The translations under genes and the position numbers were made by a program. The notes below the pieces were generated by a model, which had not been told where the DNA came from, ran no database searches, and saw only the letters and a program-made list of their open reading frames with translations. From Asterochloris sp. CNOR1 (taxonomy: Eukaryota; Chlorophyta; Trebouxiophyceae; Trebouxiales; Trebouxiaceae), in NCBI GenBank assembly GCA_963969365.1, contig OZ017749.1:496001-560000 (forward strand): a DNA stretch of 64,000 nucleotides, given 5' to 3'. Positions 44,167 to 56,500 of this stretch are shown here, in pieces (position 1 is the stretch's first letter; the number at the start of each line of letters is the position of its first letter).

Positions 44167-46798
44167 TCAGGCTGCAGCAAAGAAGGACTTGATGTTGCGA
44201 GTGTTCTCTGCAGCCTTCTCCAGGGGGTCTGGTTTGCCAGCCTTCTGTGGGCCACCATTCTCCTTGTTGCTGGTGGCTCGTGCGTCCGCAAACACGCTGT
44301 CAGCCAGGAGCATATCCCTGAAACCCATCTCCACCAGTCGCCGGTCTGCTTGTACTGCCTTCTGAATGTCTGCAGGCAGCACTGTGCTGACACGGACTGC
44401 AGGTCACATGGGCGTGTCTGTAAGCAGCCTGCCAAGAGCTGCTGCTAGACAGAGACCAGGGATGCATGCTGATGGGCCTTGCTCACATCAGCCTGCCAAG
44501 CGTTGCTGACAGGCAACTCTACACCTGGGCCAGCCGGAGAGAGGTGCTGCACCTTGACAGCTGCCTGACAAGGGCTTGGCATGCGCAAGCCCTGACATGC
44601 TTGTTGGTGTGACATGCTTGGCAGCAGCTCAGCTGTGCATGGCACAATGTGCAAGGCAAAGCTAGGGACCCAACTGTACAATGACCTTTCATCGGGCTGA
44701 ACTTGGATGCCAGGGAAGTGCAATGTCAGCACAGACAGAGCACACCTGCTTGGCCGTTGCTTCCATTGCAGCTGTCAGCAGTGCCCAGGTGCCCCAACAC
44801 AAAATTTAGCCCAAATCGGACTAGGAATCCCCCTGATAATGTTGATTGTGCCTCTCTCACCAGTCATTGCCGCTTGGGCAGCGATGATCTCACCAAGTCG
44901 ACTCGCTGAGAAATTGTCTGGTCAGCATTCTGCCAGTCCTGTTGCATCATCACAGTGTATGCAGGACACAGGCATGAAGTGCATGGCTTGCGATCACATT
45001 GCGTGCATCACGCTGCACAGCCAGCTGCCACTGAACCATGGCTGGCATGAGCAAATCAGCCTCCCCTGCAATCGTGCCAACTGCACACATGTGTGCATAG
45101 GGACAGTGTGAGCCTGCCTGGGCAGCGGAGCACCAACCTGAGAACTTGATGGTGCTGCGCTTGGCGGCAGTTGCCGCCTCAGCAGCCTGCACCGCAAGGC
45201 GCTGTAAAAAATGCTCTGTGGCTGCAACCACCGCCTTAAGCCCCTCTGCTGAGACTCGGCTGACGTCTGGGTCTAGACACATGATTCGCTTGACCAGCGA
45301 CAGGGGCAGGTGGCCTGTGCTGGCAGCCGTGCCCTCCTGGTCACTGCAGCACCAAGCACAAAATCGTAGCTCCCTTTGAAGCCAGCGTCAGGTGCAGTTG
45401 CGCTGGCAACTCCCAAGGTCTGGGTACTGCAGCCGCAAGCTGGGTGTGCGGCGTCTGTCTAAAGCAAGAGGCAGGGGTAGCAGGCAGCCCCTCTTGACTG
45501 CAGCAGCAAGTGTGGTTGTGTGGCCCCCTGTGAGGCCAGCGCTAGGGGCAGGGGTGCTGCCATGGCAGCCTTGCCCTCCTGCAGTATGTGAGCATGCCAT
45601 TTGCGGCTGAGGCTAGAACCAGCCGGGCCGCCAGAATGACTGCAGCAGCTGCAGCTGAGCCTGAAGCAACAGCTGCTGAGAGCTTGGGGGCAATAAGGCT
45701 CAGGTCCTCTGCACCTAAGGCCATGTAGATTCAGTAAGCAACAGGGTCAATGGCCTTTCAAAAGTACCAAGCGGTATGCTGTGCAGGGTCCCCCAGGCGT
45801 CTGGTGTTGAAGCCCCGGAGGCTGCTGCAGTTGCAGACATAAGTACAGCAGCAGTACACGGTGCGACATCCAACAACATCAAGGGCTGTGAAAACCCATT
45901 GTTGCATGCTGTGCAGAAACCCCAAAGCTGTCTTCTGTTGTGGCCTCAAAACAAGGCTAGAGGTCCTGTGTTACCAAGGGGCGTGAATGCAGAGGCAAAG
46001 TGACGTACGCACCCAATAATGGTCTCAAGGGGTGAGGCTTACATATCCACAGAGTAGCATACTGGGCAAATCCACCAGTCATCTGCCGACCGCCCCGCTC
46101 ACAGGGCTGGACATCCTGTGCGGACAAGGCTGTGTCAGTGGCACAGCTAGCGTGCTGTGCAGGACTCACCAGCCTTCTGCTGTCTCAGCTGCTGGCTGCG
46201 ATGCAGGTTCTGCATGCTCGCCATCCGCTGCGTCCAGGCCCTGGCTGCTGCCTGGCTGAGAGCCCTCCGCAGCTTCCTGGCTGCCAGCAGCAGCATCCTG
46301 GTGTGCAGCCTGGACTGTGCTGGCTGCTGCTGCGGCGGCCTGCAGCTCTTGAGCTTTTGCCAGAGCTGCAGTCTTGTAGGGCTGCCGCCCTGCAGGCCCA
46401 TGACGCACAGCTGGGCTTGCTGCAGACAATGCTCAGTTCTGAAACAGTTTTGCACTGCAAGCATTGTGCCTCTGACATCTGTGCAGCCACTCTTTGCATC
46501 ACACTGGCGCTGGGGCATCGCAGCGCAAAGATGGGCATCCCCCTGGTGACAGTGCAGCCTGCAGACACTCACCAGCCTCGTCTAGCGCTCTCCACTTTGC
46601 ACCCAGTGCCTTGGCCACCTGCAGCCAGGCATGCCACGGTGCTGTGGAACCGGTGCATCACAAACTTAGAAGGGTTGAGGGAGCGAACTTCACCTGCGCC
46701 ACTCCAATCTTAGCAGCTGGATCAGACTGCACCAGCTCTGCCTTGACAGCAGCACGATGCTGATCCATGAACATGAAGTAGGCAGTGGGGGCCTTCAT
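44167..46798 (-). CDS. HMG-box plus histone-fold protein with PIP-like C-terminus
   Basis: Five minus-strand exons (46798-46694, 46618-46573, 46389-46170, 45343-45138, 44369-44167) phase cleanly into 259 residues. Residues 1 to about 63 form an HMG box (MKAPTAYFMFMDQHR, then VAKALGAKWRALDEAGRQPY and KTAALAKAQEL). Residues 64-123 are an Ala/Gln/Glu/Ser linker. From about 136 there is a histone fold of the CHRAC/Dpb3/NF-YC kind: LPLSLVKRIMCLDPDVSRVS, EGLKAVVAATEHFLQRLAVQ, then TIKFSDIQKAVQADRRLVEM. The protein ends NTRNIKSFFAAA, resembling a terminal PCNA-interacting motif (x-x-x-I-x-x-F-F) without the usual Gln. It is probably nuclear, acting in chromatin or DNA polymerase epsilon-linked nucleosome handling; that role is inferred. 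The long third intron carries echoes of the exon-4 start. The joint of HMG and histone-fold parts rests on phase (TG plus T) and consensus sites, not on transcripts. Confidence 0.8.
45286..45595 (-). repeat. Copies of the histone-fold exon start in the preceding intron
   Basis: On minus, the exon-4 start (CTGCAGTGACCAGGAGGGCA, then CGGCTGCC ... CTGCCCCTGTCGCTGGTC) is echoed at about 45590-45535 (CTGCAGGAGGGCAAGGCTGC ... CTGCCCCTAGCGCTGGCC). A more decayed copy lies at about 45505-45455 (CTGCAGTCAAGAGGGGCTGC ... CTACCCCTGCCTCTTGC), and a further weak copy near 45430-45385. Confidence 0.75.
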
Positions 46799-49700
46799 CA
46801 GAATTACAGGGTGATATGCCAGTAGCCAATGCAACAATCTGTTTTTGCCTGAGCTAGGCGATCAACTTTACAGGCTGATGTCATGCAGCTGAGACATGCG
46901 CTCCAGTCAAAAGATCCTTTCTTTCTTGCAGCTTCCCACCAAATTCTGACAGAGCCAATGCAAGGACTGCTGCAGCCTACTTTTGGGCATCAAACTTGCT
47001 GAACCATTAGCGCAGATGAATGCACTGCAAGCTGAAAGCTATGAGAACCAGCCAGCGTGAAGGAGACACTGTGACAAGGCACATCATCTCTGTCCAAAAT
47101 GGTATGGATCCATGCCTAGCAAAATGCGCCACTGCACCAGCCAGTTGCCCGCACTTCAGCTGTTGGTGGAGTACAGCAGGCCCTGTCAGTGTGCCAGCAG
47201 GGTGCCCGTGATGTTACAGCCAGGTGCAGTTGTTGCGCTCTTTAACAGCCTGTGGCAGTTTGCGCAATTTAAGCAACTTGCACAATGAATTGCAGAGGTT
47301 CTGAACAAACTTCAAGTGGCTGCAGCTGATTGGCTGCCAGGCGTCAGCTGGCATCAGAGGGACTTCATGCGTTGCAGACAGACAATAATCAATTTGTTAT
47401 GTCAGGCATGTCCTCATTCTGTTGCCGTTCGGGGGCACCCACAGCAGCACCTGCAGGACAGGGGGCCCAGATGTGTGATGCCTGGGGCTGATACTCAACA
47501 AAACTGATTGCTGAACTCCCCACAGGATGGCCAGAAATATCACTTACCGGCATGGGCATCAAAAGATCACCTGTAAGAGAAGTGACAAGTCAATCAGCAG
47601 ACGAACAAGCGAGAAGAAGACATGTTACTGAGACAAAAGCAGACATCAGCGAGGAGATGCTTACTCACCACCAAAGCATCCACCAAGGCTTCAAGACATC
47701 TACATGGTAGGCAGCAGACATCAGAAACACAGCCCATCTTTGCTTGTTGCTGGAGAGGACCTGCAGATCAATGCACACTGACACAACATCTTTGAGTATC
47801 ACAACTTAGCTCTGTGAAAAATCAAGCTGTTGCTCAGAAGAAGTGCCGATTTTGTCTGTTGCTGTTCAAAGCATCTGCAGCTGCACTTGCTGCTGGCTCT
47901 GGGGTCCCTGGCATTGGTGCTCAGCAACAAAGAATACTTTGCTGATGGCATGCAAGGGAGCTTGATGCTGGCCTGCGCTTGGTAAGATGAATGCTACAAA
48001 AACGCAAATGACCTGAGGGAGAGACGACCTGTCTGCCTCCTTCTGTTTGCTTCCTCCAAGGCACGTCTCAATGGTGAGCTGGCCGATTCCAATGAATCGC
48101 TTCAGAAGTTCAGGTGGCTTATTGAAACCTTCTGAAGCTGGCTGATGCTGGTCATGACCTACTCAGGCCCATGGCAAACTTTTGAGTCATGTTGCTGTTG
48201 AGCCGTTTCTTTCAGGGGCCCTGGTCATCACTCTAGTGTCCAGGGAACTGCCATTCAATCGGACAGCCTGTGCATCCGCCTGGTCACATGGCACCCTGAA
48301 GGGACGCCTACATTTCATGTGACATGCCCAAGCACACTTGTTGGAAGATGCTGCAGGATAACACACTTGCTGAAATCCACAGCCCTGGTGGGTTGGGTGC
48401 AGCGGCGCTCAGGCTGCTCCAGGCGGTTGCCTCCTACACATGGGGCATACAAGGGGGAGCATACGAGGCCAGGCAGTGCTGGCGTGTGTCAGCCCCAGAG
48501 CGTCAGCCTGGGCAACTAAAGCAGGGCTGACATAGAGCCATACCTGTATTATAGATACCCATAGTGTGTTGTGCACACCTGAATGTGCCAGCTGGCAAGT
48601 GGGTGTCAGCTGCCTCTGGCATGTTGCTCAGTCCTCTTCTGTCAGATGGGCACCCAAACAGCAGCTGTTCAACTGCTTCCTCAGAAAACATAGGTGTCAC
48701 ATCAACTGCAGGTGCGCCACCTGCAGACATTGGTGCTCGCATCTCTCATCAGCCCTGGCAGCAGAATAACCAGTCAGCAAGACAGTTCTGAGGAAAATGT
48801 CCGTTGTGCTCCAACAAGCGACACCTCAATGGTGCAAAACTTAAAAAGCCCCTGCCTGCTCCTGCCGGCGGCGGCCTGCTTCTGAGCATAATCAATTCTA
48901 GCTTTAATGAGCAGGCTGCGTGAGCACTCAGGCTCTGCTGTGCGCTCGTTCCTGATATTATCTCATAAGAGGTCTGCATCAGCTGACTGAGGCATGCAGG
49001 GTAACAATGCAGCCAGATGCACTCTGCGGCTTGGTCTGCTTTTGGCATGCCACCTGAGACCAGCTCTTTGACAAAGCCGCCGACTGTGCCAGATAACTGG
49101 CTCATGTTGTACTCCAGCAATGACTGCAGCACATCAATGGGAGGGTCAGCACGATCTGCACAGCAGGCCAGGGTGAGGCAGCTTGCAAGAATGTTGGAGC
49201 CACAAGCCAACTGCAGACTCCAGTGACTTGACTCCCTCAGCTGGAGCCACAAGCTCTGATCATGCAGCCAGAGTGTGCTCCCAAGTGGCCCAGCACAGCA
49301 ACAGACACAGCGTCAGCATGCAGGCACCCAATTGCCACTGGGATTCCACAGGCTTGCACACATATTGCACAGACTGGAGAATTTTAGATGAGATCAACTG
49401 AGGCTGCAGTGACAAGTGTTTCCTGCCCACGCCACCAAAGGAACGTACAGGGATAAGAGCAAGACCATGTAGATTGCCGCTTATCATGAGTGTACTGCCT
49501 TGGACCTGATGTCATATCCAACTCAGCGTTGATCCAGCCCATTTTGTGAACTGCCTAAAAGTCAATGTATTTCCTTTCTGGCTACAGGGACATTCAGGAG
49601 CTCAGCAAGGCAGCGCGGGCTCTGGCAGCAGCTCCTTGGTTCAGCTAAACGGAGCAACAGGTGCATGCTCTCCAAGTCCTGACTTATCTCGACCAGGCAA

Positions 49701-50555
49701 GCCCCACAGGAGACTCCCATCGATGTAGCTCTCCCATGAATAATCCTGCTCTGCTGTGCTGCAATTTTTGGTCATGAATATGGGAGCCTGCAATGTTGAT
49801 GCCGGCTGGCCTGGCCTGCAGTCTGCCCATTTGCTGTGTTGCCACGGGTTGAATGCGTGATCTAGTCACGCAAAAGGCCTGCTGGTATACAAGTGGATAT
49901 TGTGACACCTGCGTGGCCTGCTTTATGCAGCTACACAGCCGTCAGGCCGGGCTCTCCTGCTGCTGGTCTTCTTGACACAGAGGAACAACATCCCACAAAC
50001 ACACAACTAGCGACCAGAATCTTCAATCGAGCTGCAGCAACATCCAATAGCCAGAGCATAGTGCTATAGTGCTGCAGGCATGCCCTGGGACTGCTGCCAT
50101 TTCATATGATCCAGAATGCGGGCAACAGCCTCCCCTATTGTAAAGGCATTCCCAGCACACAATGCTGGCTGCAGGGATAGGATAAGTGGCCAGAAAGATG
50201 ACAGAGAGCAAGCACTCTGTGCCAGAGCCCAGTCTCGAGAAGCCCAGTACGTTCCTCTGCGGAGTGGCTGTCTCGGTCTATCAGAACAGTGGTGAGTGTG
50301 TGCAAGGACTTTAAGATGCTCTGCCCCTGGGAGTGCCTGCCTTGCCTTCATTAAGGCGTCATTTTACAGATTTCTTCATGCAAACGTGAGGCAGTATGTG
50401 GGCTGCATGAGGGCTGCTGAATGCTTGGCCTGCATGCCTACCTTGTCTTGGCAGTGTTCCCAGGCCAGTTTTTGTTGGCCACTGCTGCCACCTGCACAGA
50501 TGCACCTGATCTGCACTGCAGCAAGGCCCATGCTCCTGCTCCCTGCCTCCCGCAG
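46799..50555. other. Largely unresolved region with possible minus-strand exons
   Basis: No confident gene. Minus-strand stretches with protein-like sequence and plausible splice borders are: 49758-49641, beginning after an acceptor and ending in a stop (residues TAEQDYSWESYIDGSLLWGL, then GRDKSGLGEHAPVAPF); 49155 to about 48960 (DVLQSLLEYNMSQLSGTVGG, then FVKELVSGGMPKADQAAECI); and 48705-48579 (VTPMFSEEAVEQLLFGCPSD, then a donor). They may belong to one or two genes reading leftward. The stretch 46900-48500 is AT-richer and shows nothing convincing. The first exon of the GH1 gene probably lies between about 50360 and 50555. Confidence 0.35.
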
Positions 50556-53500
50556 GCGACCCCAACTCCAACTGGGCATGGTTTGAGAAGCAGAAGTCGG
50601 CCAGCGTGGACTTCAAGCTGCGCTTCTCCACTGGGGACACCTCCCAGATCGACCACATGAACCACAACGGAGTCACAGCGAGCGCCACATGGCGCAACGC
50701 AGGCGGGTACCTTTGCAGTCACCTTGTGGCTGCAGGGCTTGAGGCTGCAAAGTTCCTCTGGGCTCAGGAGTGTGCCTCCAGGGTGTGCAGCTTCCACTAA
50801 GCATTTGTGTCGGTTGTGCCGGCAGGTGCAGGGTAGCCTGTGCAGGCTATGCTCGTAAAGGCCAGCCCCAATCATTGCACAACAATGCTCGGCACCTCTG
50901 CTTTACTTTACTGTGTGACCAGCCAACTCCAGCTTGGAGCTGACAGCCTGTACACCATGCCGGGTCTCGGGCAGAACTAACAAGTACGCAATGAGTACTG
51001 GCCTCTGACACTGGCCAGGCCATAATGACTGTGCTCGATGGTACTTGCAGTAGGGTATGCCGGCAGTTTCTCTGCACGCTTTAGGGCCTGCACTGAGTCA
51101 ACATCATTGCTGCAGGTCCCTCAGTCATCATCAAGGGGGAGAAGATTGGCTGCAGCAGCGACTTCTGGAACAACTACAAGCAGGACATCAAGCTGGCAGC
51201 AGACTTGGGTAAGGCCCCAGCCTGCTGCCTGCTGCCCTGTGCTGGGTTGTTGCAGGCAAAGAATCACAATGGCAGCTGACCTGGTCAAGCCCCACACTCT
51301 GGGTCTCTGCATGGAGCACACTCTCCTCAGGATGCAACGTTCATTCGCAGCTGTCCCCGATTGTGTTGCAGCCTGTTGTCCGGCTGCCGTGCTTGGGCGA
51401 GAACCACACAACAATTTGTGCCTGGCTGTCTGCTGCTCTCTGTGCTCTGAAGGGGCCCAGCCTCCCAGAAAGCCAAGCTGCGGCAGCGCGCGTGCACCAA
51501 GACAGAAGCCACTCCCCTGTGTTTCCTGGCCAATGCCGTCTTGTAATTATGCTTTTGCAGGGGCCAATGCTTTCAGGCTTTCGCTGGAGTGGAGCAGGAT
51601 CATGCCCCGGCAGGGGGTGATCGATGAGTCAGCCATTCGCCGCTACCACCAGATCTTTGACTGCATAGAGAGGTGAACGGCATCGACTGCATGCATGGCT
51701 GGGCCGAAGAGAAGGCACGCCAGCAGCCTGGCATCATCAAGGGTTCAAGAGCAAAATGGTGCATCAGATCTGCCGCTGCCAGCAGCCTGCCCAATACCAT
51801 GGGCTGCATTGCTGATGTCCAGCAGGTCATGCATCCTGTGGTGAGAGCAGGTGCCTGCTGCTCGGCCACACATGGGTCCGTCACCCAGGGCTTGCTCTCG
51901 GAATTCCTGCAGCCTGCAACCATGACATGGACCTGCAAGGCTGCAACGGACAGGCATGCTGGAGGTTTGTCCTGTGTCCAGGCGCATGCAGCCGCCTGGC
52001 ATGTGTGACTGAGCAGCAGGCACCTGCCCTGGACGTAGCAGCTGCATGCGCACGGGCGCAGGGCTTCTCTGCAGCAAGCCTGTCCCTTGCAGCCTCAGCA
52101 GGGACCCAGGGGCCTTCACCCAGGGGTCTTGCCCTCTGATTGCCTGCCGCCTGCCACTGGGACATGGACGTGCAAGGCTGAGTCACCATGCAAGCAGGGC
52201 TCACCCCATCGCCTGCTCCCTCCTGCAGCCACAGGATGGAGGCCAACGTGACCCTGCACTGGTTCGTGCACCCCCGCTGGTTTGATCTGGTGGGGGGCTT
52301 CACCAAGGCTGAGAACATCAAATACTTCCTGGACTGGGCCAAGCTGGCCTTTGAGAACTTTGGTGAGGGCTGGCTGTTGCTGCAGACACCAGCACACTGT
52401 CTGCTCAGCAACCGCCTCTCTTTTCGGGCATGTGTACCTCCCAGAGACTTGGCTTTCTGACTGGCTGTGACGCTCCAAGCTGTACTGGTGCTGAGCACCA
52501 TGTCGTCTGGATATGTCTGGGGTGTGATGGCTGTGGAGACTGGTCACCACTTCATGATCCACACTCTGCAGCTTGTAGCCTGGAGCAGTTTGTGGCCTGG
52601 TTTCATTGGGTGCTGGAGTTGCCTGGCTTTTGCATGCGCAAGCCCAAGCCCTGACTGCTTACACGTCATGTCTGTCACTGCAGGGCGCCGCAGCAAGTTG
52701 TGGGTGACCTTCAATGAGCCAGCAGTGGCGGCTCTGTGTGGATGGATTGCTGGCAACCACCCCCCTGGCAAGCTGATGCACTTCGGGGTGAGCCCCATGC
52801 CCTGCAGCTGTGATGCAAAGGCCTGCCTGCTCCTGCTTGGCTCTTGTGCTGCACTGCACCAGACGTGTGCTGCCGCCATGACCAGCCAAGTTCTTGTCAG
52901 GCACGTGACATGGCCACCAGCTTGCGCGCAGCCACCTGAACTGTGCCGTGATGTCAGCAACCATCCCTTGCCACACTGCTGTACAACCTGGTACAAGAAA
53001 GCAATTGAGCCTGGCAGGCGGCTATTGGCAAAGCACTGACTTGCCTGGCTGGCTGTGTCTGACTGACTGTGTCACCACTTGTCCTGCAGACGGCAGCCAA
53101 GGTGCTGCGCAACATGCTCTCGGCCCATGCGCAGGCCTACAAGGTCATCAAGGGCATGCCGAACGCAGAAGGAGTGCACGTGGGCCTGGTCCACAATGTG
53201 TTTTGGACAGAGCCCAAGCGACACAACCCGTTGTATGGCCACGTCAGGTGGGGTGCCGGTCTGCACTGCTGCCCTGGATTTGTTTCTTTGAGCTTGACAT
53301 TATTGGGACAAAGTGTGGCCACCCAATGATTGCAAGGGGCGCCTGCATGACAGTGGGACACCTGCAGGCTTCACTCTGCTTTTCAAGGTTGCAACTCTCT
53401 GCCTCCTGCGCTGCAGGCTGCCCACTGCATCTGCCGCCCTAATGTGCGACTGCTGGATGCTTCTGACAGCCAGCTGCTATATGCCCCCCTGAAACTGATC

Positions 53501-56500
53501 TGATACCCTTCCCTTGCCCTGCAGGTCTGCCTTTACCTTCGCCGATTCAACAGGAGGCATTCACCCAGTGTTCCTGTCCAGTCCTGGTCCCCTTTTGCCT
53601 CTTTATTTTCTGTCCACTGCTGCGAGCTAGCCATTGCCAAAGCTACCTTAGTGTGGGGCAAGACAACTCTGCTGTCGCTAATCTGTGGCCATTTCTGTGC
53701 CCCTCGGCCCCGATGCCACTGTTGAGACCAGCGCCCTGTGCTGCTGGCTGGCCAGTGCTGTTGCAGACCAGGTGTCGGACGCTGCTGACACCGCTCCCAC
53801 TCATGACTACCTCTGGGCACCTTGTCTCTCAGGGGTCAAATGCTTTGTTCCATGCTGCAGGCTGGCCATTGCCTTCTCCAACAGGATCTGGGGGAATGAG
53901 ACGGTGATGAACTACCTGAAGACGGGCACCTTCCACCACTGGCTGCCCATTGGGCGGGCCTGCCACTGGGAGGACCCTGCTGGCCAGCCAGGCTGCGACT
54001 TCTTTGGCCTCAACCACTACAGCAGGTGAAGCCCCCAGGGCTTTCATGAAAACAGACAGCACTTGAGTCCCTGCTGCAATACCTGCAGCACGTGACATTC
54101 AAGGTGCTGTCCATGCCTGCAGGGGTGTGGTGGACTTCTTCCTGAGGCCAAGCAACAAGGGACCCCGCGGCATGTCCGACATGGGCTACCCCATCTACCC
54201 ACCCTCCATCTACAGGTGCGCCCTGTTGACCTGATTGCCCGGTCTCCAAGTGTGGATGTGTGTCCGTGCATGCTTCAGGCCCAGCAGACAGCTTCTCTTG
54301 TTGCAGACACGCATGCCTTACAGCAGACCAGCCCCTGCATGGTGATGTGTATTCAAACTTCTTGTGCAATACCATGGCGCACATGCTTCAGGCCCTTATG
54401 CAATAGATCACAGGATGCAGCAGCCCCTTTGTTCTAAGGTCATCAGTGGGGCAGGCATGAGCATGTATGAGGTGCACACCCAGGCAGACGCTGGCTGAGT
54501 TTTGCCACTGGAACCAGGAGGCTTGGCTTTGCCTACTGGGCAGCTCAGTGGCACAGGCTGCTGCTTCATTGGTGCCGCGTCGTCAGCTATAGCAGGATGC
54601 TGCGCCGATCTGGGCTGGATCAGGCTGCCTGCATGTGGCATTGCTTGCACATCTGACGAGCTTGGGCATTGCCTCTGGCATGCGGCATTGGCTAGTGCAG
54701 TGCCATCAGCTACAGCCTGATCAGGTCGCCTGCATGTGGCACTCATCGCCTGCACAAGGACTGCACAGCAGCAGTGCAATCGGCACGCAGTGGTTGTTGG
54801 CAGAGTGCCATTAGCTGCAGCAGCACACCTGGAGCGAGCAGATCAGGCTGCCTGCATGTGGCATGTGCTGTTGCTAGGCGCTGAGTTGCATCTGACACAA
54901 GCCTGCCCCTGCCTTGTGCAGGGCCATCAGCTACAGCAGCACGCTAGGGGTGCCCATCTACATCATGGAGAATGGGGCTCCCTACTCGGACGGCGACGAT
55001 GACAGGCGGGCACAGTGGATCAATGGCTACCTGGGGCAGGTGCGCAGCTTCCACATGTTGCCCCTTGTGCCGGGGATTTTCAGTCTCTTATTCAAGCTGC
55101 CAGGGGTGCAAGCGAATGCTCACACTGGCTGTGTTGCCTGAAAGTGGGCGCACCTGGCTCTCAGCTGGCCCTGAACCCTGGCTTTCAGCGGGTGTATGGC
55201 CCTGCTGTGCTGCCCTCCTGTGCATGCTGTCACTCAAGTTCAAAACAGATTTTGGCCCCGTGCTTGCAGGTCCAGAAGGCTGTGGAGGATGGGTATGATG
55301 TCAGAGGCTTCATGTACTGGACGCTGGTGGACAAGTGAGGTCCTGAATGCCTTGTCTGTGGTTCAGTGCTGCATCAGATGGCTCTTTCAACGCGGTTGGG
55401 ACTGCTGAGGAATGGCAGTTTGCGTAAGGCCCGCATGCCTTGCCACACACTTGTCTGGGCAGCATAAGGCTTGCCTGCCTACTTTGTGCGGTGCCGCGCT
55501 GCTTGTGCTGGCTGCCTCCTGCCCAGGCTGCCATTGCAGATCCTGACTTGGCCACCTTGGTGTCACTGCCTGGATCCTGTGCCTGTCCCCGTGCTGCAGC
55601 TTCGAGTGGAACTTCGCTTTTGAGCTGTGCTTTGGCCTGTACGAGTGGCGCCCCGAGTGGAATGACCCAAAGAAGCGTGTTCTGCGGCAAAAGTCCAAGG
55701 TCAGCACCTGACAATCATGACTTCTTTTCGGTAGCAGGCCGTTGCGTAGTATTGCTGCCTCCAGCTTTGGGTGGTGGTGCTGGGCGCGCACAGTGTCTCT
55801 TGGCAACTTTGCAGCTGCCTGCCAGACTGCGTGCAGCTATCAACTTGACTGCAGTGCTGCCGGCTGAGCGCAGCATCTTGCGCAGCTGCCGTTCGCCTCA
55901 ACTGCCTGCCAGGCCGCATGCAGTCTGCAATTCTGAACTGCAGTGCCGGCTGGCAGGGGTGCCATTGCCTCAAGGGATTGTTAGCCAGACCGACTGCACC
56001 TGTGCAGCCCTGCCTAAAGTGACCACCTGCTTCCCTGTCATGTGCAAAAGTTGCCAGCCCAAAATTGTCAGCCTGCTTCCCTGCATCTGCAAGATTTGCA
56101 GCCTGAATTGTCAGCCTGCTTTCCTGTCATGTGCAAAAACTTTGCCTGGAGACCTGGCAGGCTGAGGAACCCTGCATGGCATGCCCATTGAATACTGCCC
56201 TGCTCAATAAAGCCCATCTGACAGTGTGTCAGTACACCCCTGCAGCGCGTCCAGGTCTGCTTCAGAGCTGGGGCATCATTTTGAAGATTCCTGCAGTGCA
56301 ACAGCAACTTAGTGCCTTCAATCGCGCCTGTACAAGTCTGACTCCGTCTTTGTGTGCCTGTGCAGCCCATCCCTGAACCTCTCCCCAGCAAGCTGGGACA
56401 GGGCTGCGTGATCATTCAGGTCAACAGCAGTGGCTGAAGAGGCCCTTGTGGCTGTGCAGCCTCTCTGACGGCACCTGTTTCCTGCCTGTGCAGCCCATCC

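Noticed and set aside
49641-49758. Profilin gene start
   Set aside because: Only about ten residues resemble the profilin N-terminus; no in-frame ATG precedes them and the conserved profilin core (GGTKYM-type) is absent nearby.
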